From a candidate division LCP-89 bacterium (lineage in GTDB: Bacteria > Electryoneota > B3-LCP): a stretch of 11,408 nt of DNA. A program made the translations under genes and the position numbers. The stretch is from positions 1 through 11,408 of the forward strand of contig JALGZU010000062.1 of the NCBI GenBank assembly GCA_025774735.1. The letters run 5' to 3'. This document shows positions 1-8,364 of this stretch, one piece after another (position 1 is the stretch's first letter; each line of letters begins with the position of its first letter). Below the pieces are notes generated by a model. It did not search any database, had not been told where the DNA came from, and was given only the letters and a program-made list of their open reading frames with translations.

Positions 1-19
1 CGATTTATCAGTTACATTC

Positions 20-68
20 GGCAATATTCTGAAGAAACATCAAGGGAAATATTTTTGCCTTTTTTTTT
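20..68 (+). terminator. Possible degenerate terminator of an upstream unit
   Basis: An imperfect hairpin pairs 20-28 (GGCAATATT) with 48-59, with a three-T bulge in the right arm and a 19-base loop. It is followed directly by nine T residues (60-68). This arrangement resembles a factor-independent terminator for a gene entering from the left, but the stem is short, bulged and AT-rich. The T run could also simply be part of an AT-rich spacer. Confidence 0.25.
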
Positions 69-84
69 CTGCGGTGTTGCTTTC

Positions 85-113
85 TTTGCATAAAATTCTT
101 ATATTTATATGAT
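85..113 (+). promoter_or_regulatory. Candidate promoter for the secreted-protein operon
   Basis: TTTGCA (85-90) and TATGAT (108-113) are separated by 17 bases, giving a sigma-70-like layout with a good -10 and a weak -35. Transcription would start near 120 and leave an untranslated leader of about 100 bases before the ATG at 217. The stretch is AT-rich, so chance matches are likely. The Bacteroidota-type TTTG/TAnnTTTG promoter was not found here. Confidence 0.3.
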
Positions 114-216
114 AGAATAAAGAGTCGTCTTAGACTTTTGAAATACATTTTCCCTCAGAGGTTGAACGGCGCTGTTTACTTGATTTGAAGTAGTGAATTG
201 ATCAGGAGGAACATCG

Positions 217-3200
217 ATGAAAGCTTGGATTACGACGTGTATCTTACTATCGGCTCTAACGCTGCGTCCAGCATCAGCCGAATTCATCAACCTACGAACG
301 GATGTAGAAAACGAATTTCCCCGAGTCGAAATCAATAGTCACGGGGCAGAACAGGTTCAATTTGAGGTTCGCCTCCCGGTTGTGGACCGTACCGAAATTA
401 TTCTGGACGGACAGAAGTGGGATCAAATAGACATCCCTGGTGGTTCGCGCTCGCCGGAGCTGGGCCACCCTGACATCCCCCGGTTTTCCAGACTTTTGGC
501 TATTCCGGCTATGACCGGAGTCCGAGTCACCTTTGAAGCTCTCGAAACAACAACCATTTCCAACATCGAACTGCTGCCGGTTCAGAACCTTGAATCAGAG
601 CAATCCTCGCCCGATCAGCGCCTCCAGTTCGACATGAACGCCTATTCGAGGGATATTTTCTATCCGGACGTGGACGTCGCTGCGGGCGAACCGGCCATCA
701 TGCGGGGTCTTCGGCTGATTCCCATCCAGATGAATCCCGTGCGTTACAATCCCGTATCGAAGGACCTGCAAGTCGTTCACCGGTATCGAGTCACCATTCA
801 TTTCGAAGGTACCGATCTGCGCAACGTCCCCACCCGCCCGGTGCGCCCCCTTTCACTCGCCTGGAAGCGGATAATGAGTGGAACGGTGCTCAATCTGGAC
901 GAACTGGATCTCGACGAGTCCGGGATGGGATCGTATCTCATTATCTGCGAAAATGACAATTATCTGGTCAATACCCTCCTTCCACCACTGATCGATTGGA
1001 AAAAGCGAAAGGGCCATACGGTAACGGTTGAAACCTTCTCCCCCGGCGCCAGTACCACGACCATCAAGAATATCATCCAAAACGCCTATAATAATTGGGA
1101 TATTCCTCCTGAATATGTACTGCTCTGGGGCGATACTTCCGGTGATTACGTCCTACCCGGCTGGGAATCCTACCATATCGATCACCCTTACTCCCAGCTG
1201 GATGGCACGGATATTCTCGCCGACGTTGCTATTGGCAGGTTGCCAGCGGCTAACGACTATGAAACGATCGTCATGGTTAATAAGGTTTTGTTCTATGAAA
1301 AGATGCCCTACATTGCAAACGATGAATGGTTCCACCAATCTGTGCTGACCGCCGGATCGGGATCGGGAAGCTCACCCATCCAGACCAATCGATGGATTAA
1401 GACGCGCATGGTCTGGCATAATTACACTCGTATCGACACCATGTGGTACACCATGGGTGGATCCATCTCAAATACAATCACCAATGCGGTTAACAATGGC
1501 GTGACCTACTACAATTTTCGGGGCTACTGGGGTGGTGGCTTGAGTACATCCGGCATTAATGCCCTGACCAATGGTAGAAAGCTCGTGTTCGCTACCGACA
1601 TCACCTGCGGCTCAGGCGGTTTCTCCGGCGATTCCCAAATGGAGCATTGGGTTAGCGTGGGTACGCCTACGACTCCCAAAGGTGCTATCGCGGCTGTGGG
1701 GACAGCCACCCTAAGCACACATACACGATTCAATAACACCGTAGACATGGGCATCTACGCCGGCCTCTTCGACGAAGAGATCACGCAGGCTGGAAACGCA
1801 TTAAATCGCGGTAAGCTCGAACTTTATATTGCCTATCAAGCCAATAGTCCCAGCAACGTCACAAATTTCTCCAAGTGGAACGCATTGGCGGGTGATCCCG
1901 GCGTGGAACTGTACACCGGCGCAATCCGATATATGGAATGCTCGGTGCCAAGTACGGTCACCTGGGGTGAAAACGCCCTGGCCTTGACGGTGAATGAAAC
2001 CAGTGTGGGACCTCTGGAAGGTGCCGTTGTGTGTCTCTATAGAGAAGGCGATATACATGAAGTTGGTCTAACCGATGTTGACGGCCAGGTAACCCTGCCC
2101 TTGAATGTTTTGGCCGAAGGCAACGTAAAGGTGACCATCACCAAGCAGAACTTCTATCCAGTCGTCGATTCACTGGACGTCGTACAAGATGCCGTCGCCG
2201 TAGGCTATTTCGATCACGCGATCGATGACGACGCCATCGGCAGTAGCAGTGGTGACAATGACGGGACGATCAATCCCGGTGAGACGGTCGAAATTCCTGT
2301 CACCATGAAAAACTTCGGCTCGGCCACGACCGCCACCAGCGTCACATCTACTGCTGCAGTATCCGATGCTTACGCAACCCTCGACGACAATTACGAAACC
2401 TTCCCGGACATGTCCCCGGGATCGACTGGCATCAGTGGCGACGATTTCGACCTGACCATCGCGCCGGATTGTCCTCACGGCCACACCGTGACACTTAATC
2501 TCCAACCCGACGCCACCCAGGGCAACTGGGACAGCGTATTCGATCTCGAAGTGATCTCTTACGACATGCTGATACAATCAGCGGTAGCCACAGGAGGGGA
2601 CACACTTCTCTCGCCGGGGGAAACCTCCGATTTTCTTCTGACAGTTAGAAATGCCGGCGGCAAGAGCGCAACTAACCTGACGGCAAGCGTCGTCTCCCTC
2701 GATCCTTATGTCACCGTAAACGACGGTATGGCGGGATTCGGGACGGTCAGCATCGGTGCATCAACCACCTGCAGCAGCAATCCGTTCAATCTCACCGCGA
2801 ACTCCGGGGCACCGAACGGACACCCAGCCGACCTGGAGATCACCTTCACGAGTTCACAGGGTTATACCCAAACCGACACCATCACTATTGCGCTGGGTGC
2901 GAAGACGTCCACAGACCCCCAGGGACCGGATGAATACGGGTACTATTGCTTCGACAACACGGATTTCTACCCACAGGCGCCGGTGTACAACTGGGTGGAA
3001 ATCGATCCCAGCTACGGCGGATCCGGCACACAGCTGCCCATCAATGATCCCAGCGAAAATGATGATGTTTCCATCAATTTGCAGTTGCCTTTTACTTTCC
3101 GTTACTACGGTGAGAATGTAGATGAGATCACCGTCTGCAGCAACGGTTGGATATCCACCTGGGCGAATAACTCATTCACAGATTTCCGCAATTATCCCAT

Positions 3201-5247
3201 TCCGTCCTGCCCGGGACCTAACGGCATGATCGCCGCCTTCTGGGATGACCTCATTACCTGGTCGGGTGGACATGTATTTGCCATGGAGGATATCGATAAC
3301 CACCGCTTCATCGTCGAATGGTCCCGCATGAAGAACCTGGGATCTCCTCAACCCCAGGAGACTTTCGAGATCATCCTGTACGATCCAGCCTACTACTCGA
3401 CACCCACCGGCGACGGGGAGATCCTCTTTCAGTACAATTCTATCACTGAAGTGTCCGGACCGTATGATGACAACCCGTATTCCACAGTCGGCATCGAACG
3501 GCCAGACCAGCAGGACGGCATAGAGGTCGTTTATTGGAACACTTATGACGATCCCGCAACTGCGCACCTTCAGAACGGCCGCGCTTACCTGTTCACAACC
3601 AATTTCCTCACAGGAGGAGACCCCCCAGTGATCGGCGTCAATCCTACTTCGCTAACCATCAACGTGCCCGAAGGGGGTATTTCATCTGAACAGCTCACAA
3701 TTTCTAACAACGGTGAACTCTATCTGGCCTTCAGCACGGCTCTCAGTTATGACGGCTTCAGTTGGATCGTTCCTTCAGGCCTATCCGGCAGTGATGATAT
3801 GGGTGGCCCGGATGATTTCGGCTACCTCTGGATGGATTCGGATGAACCCGGCGGACCGACGTATGATTGGGTGGACATTTCAGCCGTGGGGACTCTGGTT
3901 TCGTTCGTTCACAACGATTCCACCGCAGCAGAGCTGCCCATCGGATTCAGCTTCCCCTTCTACGGGGAAATGCGTTCAGAGTTCATCGTTTCAGCCAACG
4001 GCTGGCTCAGCTTTAGCTCCCATGCTGGAGCCTGGAACAATACGACCCTCCCCAACACCGAAGCTCCGGGGGATCTGGTCTCCGGCTTCTGGGATGACCT
4101 GGATCCCCTCCAGGCCGGGGCTGAGGTGCTGTACTGGAGTAACGATACTGATAGCCTCATTGTGAGTTTCCTGGATGTGCCTCACTGGGGCAGCACGACC
4201 ACCGGTACCTACACTTTCCAGATGATCCTCATGGCATCCGGATCCATCACATACCAGTACCAGACGCTCGTGGGAGATTACCAATCCTGCACCATCGGCA
4301 TCCAGAACGGCACAGGCACGGACGGCCTCCAGGTCGCTTACAATCAATCTTATCTGCACAATAATCTGGCAGTCCATTTCTACCATCCCTTCCTGATCGC
4401 CGAACCCTCAAGCGGTTCGGTTCCAGGCGGCGGTAGTATGGAACTGGACATTGTAGCCTATGCTTTCGGAATGGAACAAGGAACTTACCCTGCGACTCTC
4501 GGCATCGACTGCAACGATCCGGTCACCCCGCATATGGATGTACCGATCTCCGTAATCGTAGGAGATGAGCCGCCAATACCGATCGAAGTTGCCATGACAC
4601 CTCACAATCCGCCCATCGTGATCCCCTCGGGCGGTGGCAGTTTCGAGTTGACGGCGGGCATTACCAATCAGAGTGCAGGTACGCTGCAGACAGACTTCTG
4701 GATCATGGTAGATCTACCCAACGGCACGCCCTACGGCCCGATTCTGCTGCGGCAGGATTTGGTCCTGAGTTCCGGGGCAAGTATCACTCGGGATCTGACC
4801 CAACAGGTTCCCACAGCAGCTCCCTCTGGAACCTACTATTACTACGGTATTGCAGGCGTCTATCCTGACTCCATCACGGCCATTAACGGCTTCAATTTCA
4901 CGAAAGAAACGGGAAGCGTATACGGTGGCGATTACGATGATTGGGCCATCTTCGGGTGGGATGAAATTGTCGCTGACATTCCGGAGGAATTCTCATTCGG
5001 CGGTTGCTACCCGAATCCATTCAATCCGGTGACGAAAGTTCAGTTTGCTCTCCCGCAGATGGCGCATGTACAGATCCGCATTTTCGACGTAATGGGCCGC
5101 GAAGTCGCTGTTATACAGAGCGGAAGCCTGCAAGCAGGAATCCACCAACTGCACTGGGATGCCTCGGCAATGGCTTCCGGGGTTTATTTCCTGACATTCC
5201 GCGCCGGCGACATTGTGACGACGGAAAAACTGCTCCTGATGAAATAA
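217..5247 (+). CDS. Gingipain-like (peptidase C25) multidomain surface protein with type IX sorting tail
   Basis: The protein has 1676 residues. The start follows AGGAGG (204-209) by seven bases and opens a Sec signal peptide (1-21, ending ASA). Residues 22-235 resemble the C25 propeptide. The C25 fold spans about 238-570, with the GSYLII strand at 238-243, WGDTSGD near 304-310 and the catalytic-Cys motif TCGSGGF with Cys464. Where gingipains have the His of GHG, this protein has FRGYW with Tyr437, so activity is uncertain. An Ig-like domain (572-660) follows, as in gingipains. Then come two CARDB/NEW3-like domains (662-765, 783-895), two nidogen-like beta modules (905-1125, 1198-1385) split by an Ig-like domain (1135-1184), another beta segment (1389-1450), a domain shared with the next gene (1458-1584), and a sorting tail (1592-1676) with PNPFNP at 1599-1604. 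It is probably exported by Sec and type IX secretion to the cell surface or outside. A pseudo-protease adhesin is an alternative role. Confidence 0.88.
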   Translation: MKAWITTCILLSALTLRPASAEFINLRTDVENEFPRVEINSHGAEQVQFEVRLPVVDRTEIILDGQKWDQIDIPGGSRSPELGHPDIPRFSRLLAIPAMTGVRVTFEALETTTISNIELLPVQNLESEQSSPDQRLQFDMNAYSRDIFYPDVDVAAGEPAIMRGLRLIPIQMNPVRYNPVSKDLQVVHRYRVTIHFEGTDLRNVPTRPVRPLSLAWKRIMSGTVLNLDELDLDESGMGSYLIICENDNYLVNTLLPPLIDWKKRKGHTVTVETFSPGASTTTIKNIIQNAYNNWDIPPEYVLLWGDTSGDYVLPGWESYHIDHPYSQLDGTDILADVAIGRLPAANDYETIVMVNKVLFYEKMPYIANDEWFHQSVLTAGSGSGSSPIQTNRWIKTRMVWHNYTRIDTMWYTMGGSISNTITNAVNNGVTYYNFRGYWGGGLSTSGINALTNGRKLVFATDITCGSGGFSGDSQMEHWVSVGTPTTPKGAIAAVGTATLSTHTRFNNTVDMGIYAGLFDEEITQAGNALNRGKLELYIAYQANSPSNVTNFSKWNALAGDPGVELYTGAIRYMECSVPSTVTWGENALALTVNETSVGPLEGAVVCLYREGDIHEVGLTDVDGQVTLPLNVLAEGNVKVTITKQNFYPVVDSLDVVQDAVAVGYFDHAIDDDAIGSSSGDNDGTINPGETVEIPVTMKNFGSATTATSVTSTAAVSDAYATLDDNYETFPDMSPGSTGISGDDFDLTIAPDCPHGHTVTLNLQPDATQGNWDSVFDLEVISYDMLIQSAVATGGDTLLSPGETSDFLLTVRNAGGKSATNLTASVVSLDPYVTVNDGMAGFGTVSIGASTTCSSNPFNLTANSGAPNGHPADLEITFTSSQGYTQTDTITIALGAKTSTDPQGPDEYGYYCFDNTDFYPQAPVYNWVEIDPSYGGSGTQLPINDPSENDDVSINLQLPFTFRYYGENVDEITVCSNGWISTWANNSFTDFRNYPIPSCPGPNGMIAAFWDDLITWSGGHVFAMEDIDNHRFIVEWSRMKNLGSPQPQETFEIILYDPAYYSTPTGDGEILFQYNSITEVSGPYDDNPYSTVGIERPDQQDGIEVVYWNTYDDPATAHLQNGRAYLFTTNFLTGGDPPVIGVNPTSLTINVPEGGISSEQLTISNNGELYLAFSTALSYDGFSWIVPSGLSGSDDMGGPDDFGYLWMDSDEPGGPTYDWVDISAVGTLVSFVHNDSTAAELPIGFSFPFYGEMRSEFIVSANGWLSFSSHAGAWNNTTLPNTEAPGDLVSGFWDDLDPLQAGAEVLYWSNDTDSLIVSFLDVPHWGSTTTGTYTFQMILMASGSITYQYQTLVGDYQSCTIGIQNGTGTDGLQVAYNQSYLHNNLAVHFYHPFLIAEPSSGSVPGGGSMELDIVAYAFGMEQGTYPATLGIDCNDPVTPHMDVPISVIVGDEPPIPIEVAMTPHNPPIVIPSGGGSFELTAGITNQSAGTLQTDFWIMVDLPNGTPYGPILLRQDLVLSSGASITRDLTQQVPTAAPSGTYYYYGIAGVYPDSITAINGFNFTKETGSVYGGDYDDWAIFGWDEIVADIPEEFSFGGCYPNPFNPVTKVQFALPQMAHVQIRIFDVMGREVAVIQSGSLQAGIHQLHWDASAMASGVYFLTFRAGDIVTTEKLLLMK
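2929..3591 (+). repeat. Nidogen-like module, copy 1 (coding repeat)
   Basis: Residues 905-1125 of the C25-like protein. It opens with a DEYGYYCFD segment, then has YNWVEI, an F-x-YG strand turn, the signature VCSNGWIS, and a FWDDL motif. The same order of motifs returns in copy 2 at 3808-4371. The likeness is visible at protein level only; the DNA has diverged, so this is an old duplication rather than a recombining repeat. A carbohydrate- or matrix-binding role is inferred from the fold type only. Confidence 0.55.
3808..4371 (+). repeat. Nidogen-like module, copy 2 (coding repeat)
   Basis: Residues 1198-1385 of the C25-like protein. It repeats the motif order of copy 1: DDFGYLWMDS, YDWVDI, FPFYG, VSANGWLSF and FWDDLDP. 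It is shorter than copy 1 mainly between the start and the FPFYG strand. The two copies are separated by an Ig-like segment, so the unit of duplication may have been the module plus its linker. Confidence 0.55.
4588..4968 (+). repeat. Shared 127-residue module, copy A
   Basis: Residues 1458-1584 of the C25-like protein align without gaps to residues 469-595 of the next gene's product, with 75 of 127 identical by hand count. Nearly invariant cores are DLPNGTPYGPILLR, YYYYGIAG and FTKE. The module sits just before the sorting tail in both proteins. The fold is unknown to me; the alternation of polar and hydrophobic residues suggests a beta-sandwich. Confidence 0.8.
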
Positions 5248-5263
5248 GACATCAATATACACT

Positions 5264-5270
5264 AAGGAGG
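5264..5270 (+). promoter_or_regulatory. Ribosome binding site that fixes the start of the second secreted protein
   Basis: AAGGAGG lies nine bases before the ATG at 5280. It decides between this start and an in-frame start at 5004 lying inside the preceding gene. Only the 5280 start gives a signal peptide. Confidence 0.85.
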
Positions 5271-5279
5271 CAACAAAAC

Positions 5280-7349
5280 ATGAAAGTAACAAGACTGGTT
5301 CTGTTCTCAGTCCTGGTCTGCGCCGTTGCGGACGTATCCTGGGGACAACAGGACACCCTCTACACGGAATACTTCACGGGTGGAGTGGCGGACCTGAGCT
5401 GGTTCAGCCCCTGGAGCGAGCTGGACAGCATCTCCGTGGTCTACATGGAGGGCAATCCATCCGGGGACAACTGGGTCGGCGATACGGACAACCTGCTCTC
5501 GGGAGGCGGCGTGGGCACCTCTCTGGCGGGCGTTGAGACCATGAGTAACTACGAGATTCAGGCTTACATCTACTGCACTGTCAACAGCGGTAGCTACAAT
5601 TCCATCGTGGCACGATGGGATACAACAGAGACTAACAGCTACTACTACTTCCGCTCCGATTTTGACGCCGACCAACGGCTGCAACTGCGCAAATATCCAG
5701 GTATCTCGGGGTATGGGGAAACCATCGCGGAATGGGTCGGCGGAGAGATTCCCGGAGGCGTCCCCACGCAGGATGGCTGGCATCACATGGCTTTGAAGTG
5801 CGAGGGAAACCAGTTGTGGGTCTACTGGGATGAGACGGAGTTATCCGGATGCCCCTACACCGATAACGACCAGACAAACGGCTTTTTCGGTATCTATGTG
5901 TTCAACTTTATGAACATCGCGAGCACATTCAGCGATGACATCATCGTCATCGGAGAGGCGGGAGCACAGCCCTTCGATCTGGTCGCTCAGGACAACAATT
6001 TTCTCGACCAGTTCGGCCAACCGATGTCGCTGCGTCCGGCGGTGAATCAGACCATCTACTTTTCACTGGATTGGGACGCGCTCTTCGGATTAAGCACAAG
6101 TCCACCCTTCGACGTGATTCTGGAACTGGATAACGTCGAAATCTACCGGACAACCGTCCCGGGCGTGGAACCGAACAGCAGTCATACTACCCAGTCCAAC
6201 GCCTGGACGGCTCTTCTGGGAGAGCACACCCTTCGCTGGATCGTTGACGCCGATAACGTCATTCCTGAAAACAATGAAGACAACAACATCCTCGAGGAGA
6301 CTTTCCTGGTGCTGCCCGAAACCGCATACGATTTCCAGGCTGACAGTGCCTGGGTCGCGGATTCGGACACGGTTCCACTGCCAACGGATCCCGTCGCCGG
6401 TGAAGACGTTCTGCTGGTAATGCACTGGTCCGTCCCCATGGGATCGGGGCCATCAGGTTCCTTCTACAACCTCGTAAACCTGGATGGCGATCCCTGGTAC
6501 ATCGAACCTATCACCAGCGTTACATCCGGGATGACCTATATGTCGGTAGCCCTCCCCTGGGTTGCCGAAGAAGGTTATCACTATTACGAGTGGTTCATCG
6601 ATCCAGACAATATGGTGGAGGAATTCAACGAAAACAATAACTCCCTGCTGGGAGGATTCGATGTTGTGGCACCTTCGTTGTTAGTGGGCATGGATCCGAT
6701 CAGTCCACCTATCTTGATCCCTGCTGGCGGCGGTTCGTTCGACTTTACGGTGAGTGTTGAGAATGTCAGCCCGGTGATGCAGATATTCGACTTCTGGATC
6801 ATGGCGGACCTACCCAATGGAACTCCCTACGGACCGATACTGCTGCGTGAAAACCTATCCTTGATCCCCGGCGCCAACATTTCCCGCACTATGACTCAGC
6901 AGATCCCTGCCGGTGCTCCCCCCGGTGACTACTACTACTACGGCATCGCCGGAGATTACCCCGACATCGTCATGGCATCGGAAGGATTTCCTTTCACCAA
7001 AGAAGCTGGGGTAGATCTGGGAAGCAGCTATAACGATTGGGGCATTTACGGATGGGAGGAAGTAACTCTCACACAAACACAAAACGTTGAACAGTTCTCG
7101 ATTGATATCCGTCCGAATCCCTTCAATCCGGTTACCCAGCTAGAATTCAATCTACCACATGGTTCGATTGCCGAAATATCTGTTTACGACATTCACGGCC
7201 GCCAGGTAGCAGTGCTCAATGAAGGCTACCTGATGAACGGATCTCACACCCTTCAATGGAATGCTTCCGATCAGGCCTCGGGCGTCTATCTGCTGAATTT
7301 CCGCAGCGCTGAGATCAACGCGACGAAGAAATTGTTGCTGCTTAAATAA
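5280..7349 (+). CDS. Secreted lectin-like/CARDB protein with type IX sorting tail
   Basis: The protein has 689 residues. The signal peptide spans about 1-22 (hydrophobic core LVLFSVLVCAVADV, cleavage near SWG-QQ). Residues 23-225 look like a concanavalin/LamG-type beta-sandwich: alternating aromatic strands, an HHMALKCEGNQLWVYWD strand pair, and a closing DDIIVIGEAG. Two CARDB domains follow (about 231-345 and 350-465), each ending in the family's Asn-rich signature (DADNVIPENNEDNN and DPDNMVEEFNENNN). Residues 469-595 are the module shared with the upstream C25-like protein, and 606-689 are the sorting tail with PNPFNP at 612-617. No catalytic motif is visible, so I infer a binding or structural surface protein, possibly recognising polysaccharide. 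The gene starts 32 bases after the C25-like gene and is probably co-transcribed with it; the terminator at 7364-7401 follows. Confidence 0.85.
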   Translation: MKVTRLVLFSVLVCAVADVSWGQQDTLYTEYFTGGVADLSWFSPWSELDSISVVYMEGNPSGDNWVGDTDNLLSGGGVGTSLAGVETMSNYEIQAYIYCTVNSGSYNSIVARWDTTETNSYYYFRSDFDADQRLQLRKYPGISGYGETIAEWVGGEIPGGVPTQDGWHHMALKCEGNQLWVYWDETELSGCPYTDNDQTNGFFGIYVFNFMNIASTFSDDIIVIGEAGAQPFDLVAQDNNFLDQFGQPMSLRPAVNQTIYFSLDWDALFGLSTSPPFDVILELDNVEIYRTTVPGVEPNSSHTTQSNAWTALLGEHTLRWIVDADNVIPENNEDNNILEETFLVLPETAYDFQADSAWVADSDTVPLPTDPVAGEDVLLVMHWSVPMGSGPSGSFYNLVNLDGDPWYIEPITSVTSGMTYMSVALPWVAEEGYHYYEWFIDPDNMVEEFNENNNSLLGGFDVVAPSLLVGMDPISPPILIPAGGGSFDFTVSVENVSPVMQIFDFWIMADLPNGTPYGPILLRENLSLIPGANISRTMTQQIPAGAPPGDYYYYGIAGDYPDIVMASEGFPFTKEAGVDLGSSYNDWGIYGWEEVTLTQTQNVEQFSIDIRPNPFNPVTQLEFNLPHGSIAEISVYDIHGRQVAVLNEGYLMNGSHTLQWNASDQASGVYLLNFRSAEINATKKLLLLK
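6684..7064 (+). repeat. Shared 127-residue module, copy B
   Basis: Residues 469-595 of the lectin-like/CARDB protein, paralogous to the module encoded at 4588-4968. The downstream sorting tails also match (PNPFNPVT, then a D-x-x-GR-x-VAV segment, ASGVY and KLLL-x-K). The whole C-terminal third is therefore shared, which suggests domain shuffling or tandem duplication between neighbours. Confidence 0.8.
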
Positions 7350-7363
7350 GTAGATATCCGGCC

Positions 7364-7401
7364 ATTTAAAAAAGCGACCTTATCGGGTCGCTTTTTTAAA
7401 T
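7364..7401. terminator. Bidirectional factor-independent terminator
   Basis: A perfect 16-bp inverted repeat pairs 7364-7379 with 7386-7401 around a six-base loop (TTATCG). The core GCGACC/GGTCGC is flanked by six A on the left and six T on the right, so either transcript ends in a GC stem followed by a U tract. It lies 14 bases after the stop of the plus-strand operon and 23 bases beyond the stop (at 7425) of the converging minus-strand DUF362 gene. It can therefore end both units. Confidence 0.93.
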
Positions 7402-7424
7402 CATTCTTTACTGAACAGCCAATC

Positions 7425-8333
7425 TTATACAGTAATTTTTCGAATCTCCATCTTCTTCAGGTCAGCTACACCCAGGCCCATCTCGGCTGCGAAACGGATG
7501 TGTCGGATTTCGCCGGGCTCATGCTTGAACAGGGTGGCCGTGTAGGCATCTGCGGCAACGATGTCTGTCGAGGCAACGATGGTCTTCTCTTCCCGCACCG
7601 TACCGGGTCCGCTGGGTCCGTTGTTGAGCATCATTCGGGTGGCATCGAGGATTGTCAAATCCGGCTTGCGCACGGTTACCAGATCCGCGATAGTCTGATC
7701 CAGGTCGGTTCGGTGCATGATCTGCCGATCCCAGTTAAGGCCCATGTAGTTCTTCAGGGCGAGAGTGAGCTGTGCGGCGGCGTGGTGCTTGGCGACAGGC
7801 AGATTGATGAAAACGTCTGCTTCGAGAAATTCCCTGATCACCATGGTATCCCTCATGATCAGGCCAATGGGCAGGTTCACCTGCTGGTAGGCCGTCACCG
7901 CATTTGCAGCGCCGATTATCCCTCCAGATGCTTCTATGGCTTCACCGATGCCGTTGTGAACCCAACTGCTGGGATCGTCATGCGCATAAGCCCAGATCTC
8001 AGCTGCTCCAGCCTTTCGGCACAAACGCGCTACTTCCGCCACTACGTCGGGATGGGTGTTGGCTGCGAATTCCGGCCCCACCCGGGTGATGCTGTTCGGT
8101 TTCAGAAATACCCTGTCCCCCGGTTTAACGAATGTTCCGATTCCGCCCAGAGCTTCGACCGCCTTTCTTACGTTCAGGGTGGGTGAATCGCCCGTCGCCA
8201 CCATCAGTAACGGCATTTTTGCTGACAGCTTGCCAGCTTCCGCCACGTAGGATAACAACGGCAGCGACGTCACCGACGCCGCAGCGACAGCGCCCAAACC
8301 ACTCTTAATGAACTCCCTACGAGTTAGTGCCAT
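7425..8333 (-). CDS. Tat-exported DUF362 domain protein
   Basis: The protein has 302 residues. The N-terminus carries a twin-arginine signal (TRREFIK, residues 4-10) and a hydrophobic Ala/Ser/Leu stretch to about residue 30, so export of a folded protein is predicted. The rest matches the DUF362 family as I know it: VFLKPN (75-80), an NLPVAKHH segment (177-184), LKNYMGL (193-199), ILDATRMM (228-235), a Gly/Pro loop GPSGPG (239-244), and a Ser-Thr-Asp-rich segment with D257 and D262. Some relatives carry a ferredoxin-like 4Fe-4S region. This one has a single Cys (105) and cannot bind such a cluster alone. The start is supported by the Tat motif and by GGAGGAGG just upstream, although spacing to the ATG is short. 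It lies 31 bases downstream of the TPR gene on the same strand and probably shares its transcript. The biochemical function is unknown. Confidence 0.88.
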   Translation of the reverse strand: MALTRREFIKSGLGAVAAASVTSLPLLSYVAEAGKLSAKMPLLMVATGDSPTLNVRKAVEALGGIGTFVKPGDRVFLKPNSITRVGPEFAANTHPDVVAEVARLCRKAGAAEIWAYAHDDPSSWVHNGIGEAIEASGGIIGAANAVTAYQQVNLPIGLIMRDTMVIREFLEADVFINLPVAKHHAAAQLTLALKNYMGLNWDRQIMHRTDLDQTIADLVTVRKPDLTILDATRMMLNNGPSGPGTVREEKTIVASTDIVAADAYTATLFKHEPGEIRHIRFAAEMGLGVADLKKMEIRKITV

Positions 8334-8364
8334 ACCTCCTCCGGCTTGCAGTTCTATCTATAGC

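Noticed and set aside
1..93. Open frame from the window edge ending TAA at 91-93, as a possible tail of an upstream gene
   Set aside because: The DNA is AT-rich with a T9 run, two frames are open there, and the roughly 30 residues show no family pattern. It cannot be told from non-coding spacer.
2170..2577. 135-codon minus-strand open frame in the CARDB-like region of the first gene
   Set aside because: It is a shadow of the plus-strand coding frame with no start signal or recognisable domain.
5004..5279. N-terminal extension of the second secreted protein into the end of the C25-like gene
   Set aside because: The 92 extra residues are out of frame with the sorting tail of the upstream gene, are Arg/Pro-rich like a shadow frame, and precede a clear signal peptide with its own AAGGAGG site.
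7500..8186. 228-codon open frame on the plus strand opposite DUF362
   Set aside because: It lies antisense inside a convincing DUF362 gene, has no recognisable domain or ribosome binding site, and its composition fits the complement of a coding strand.
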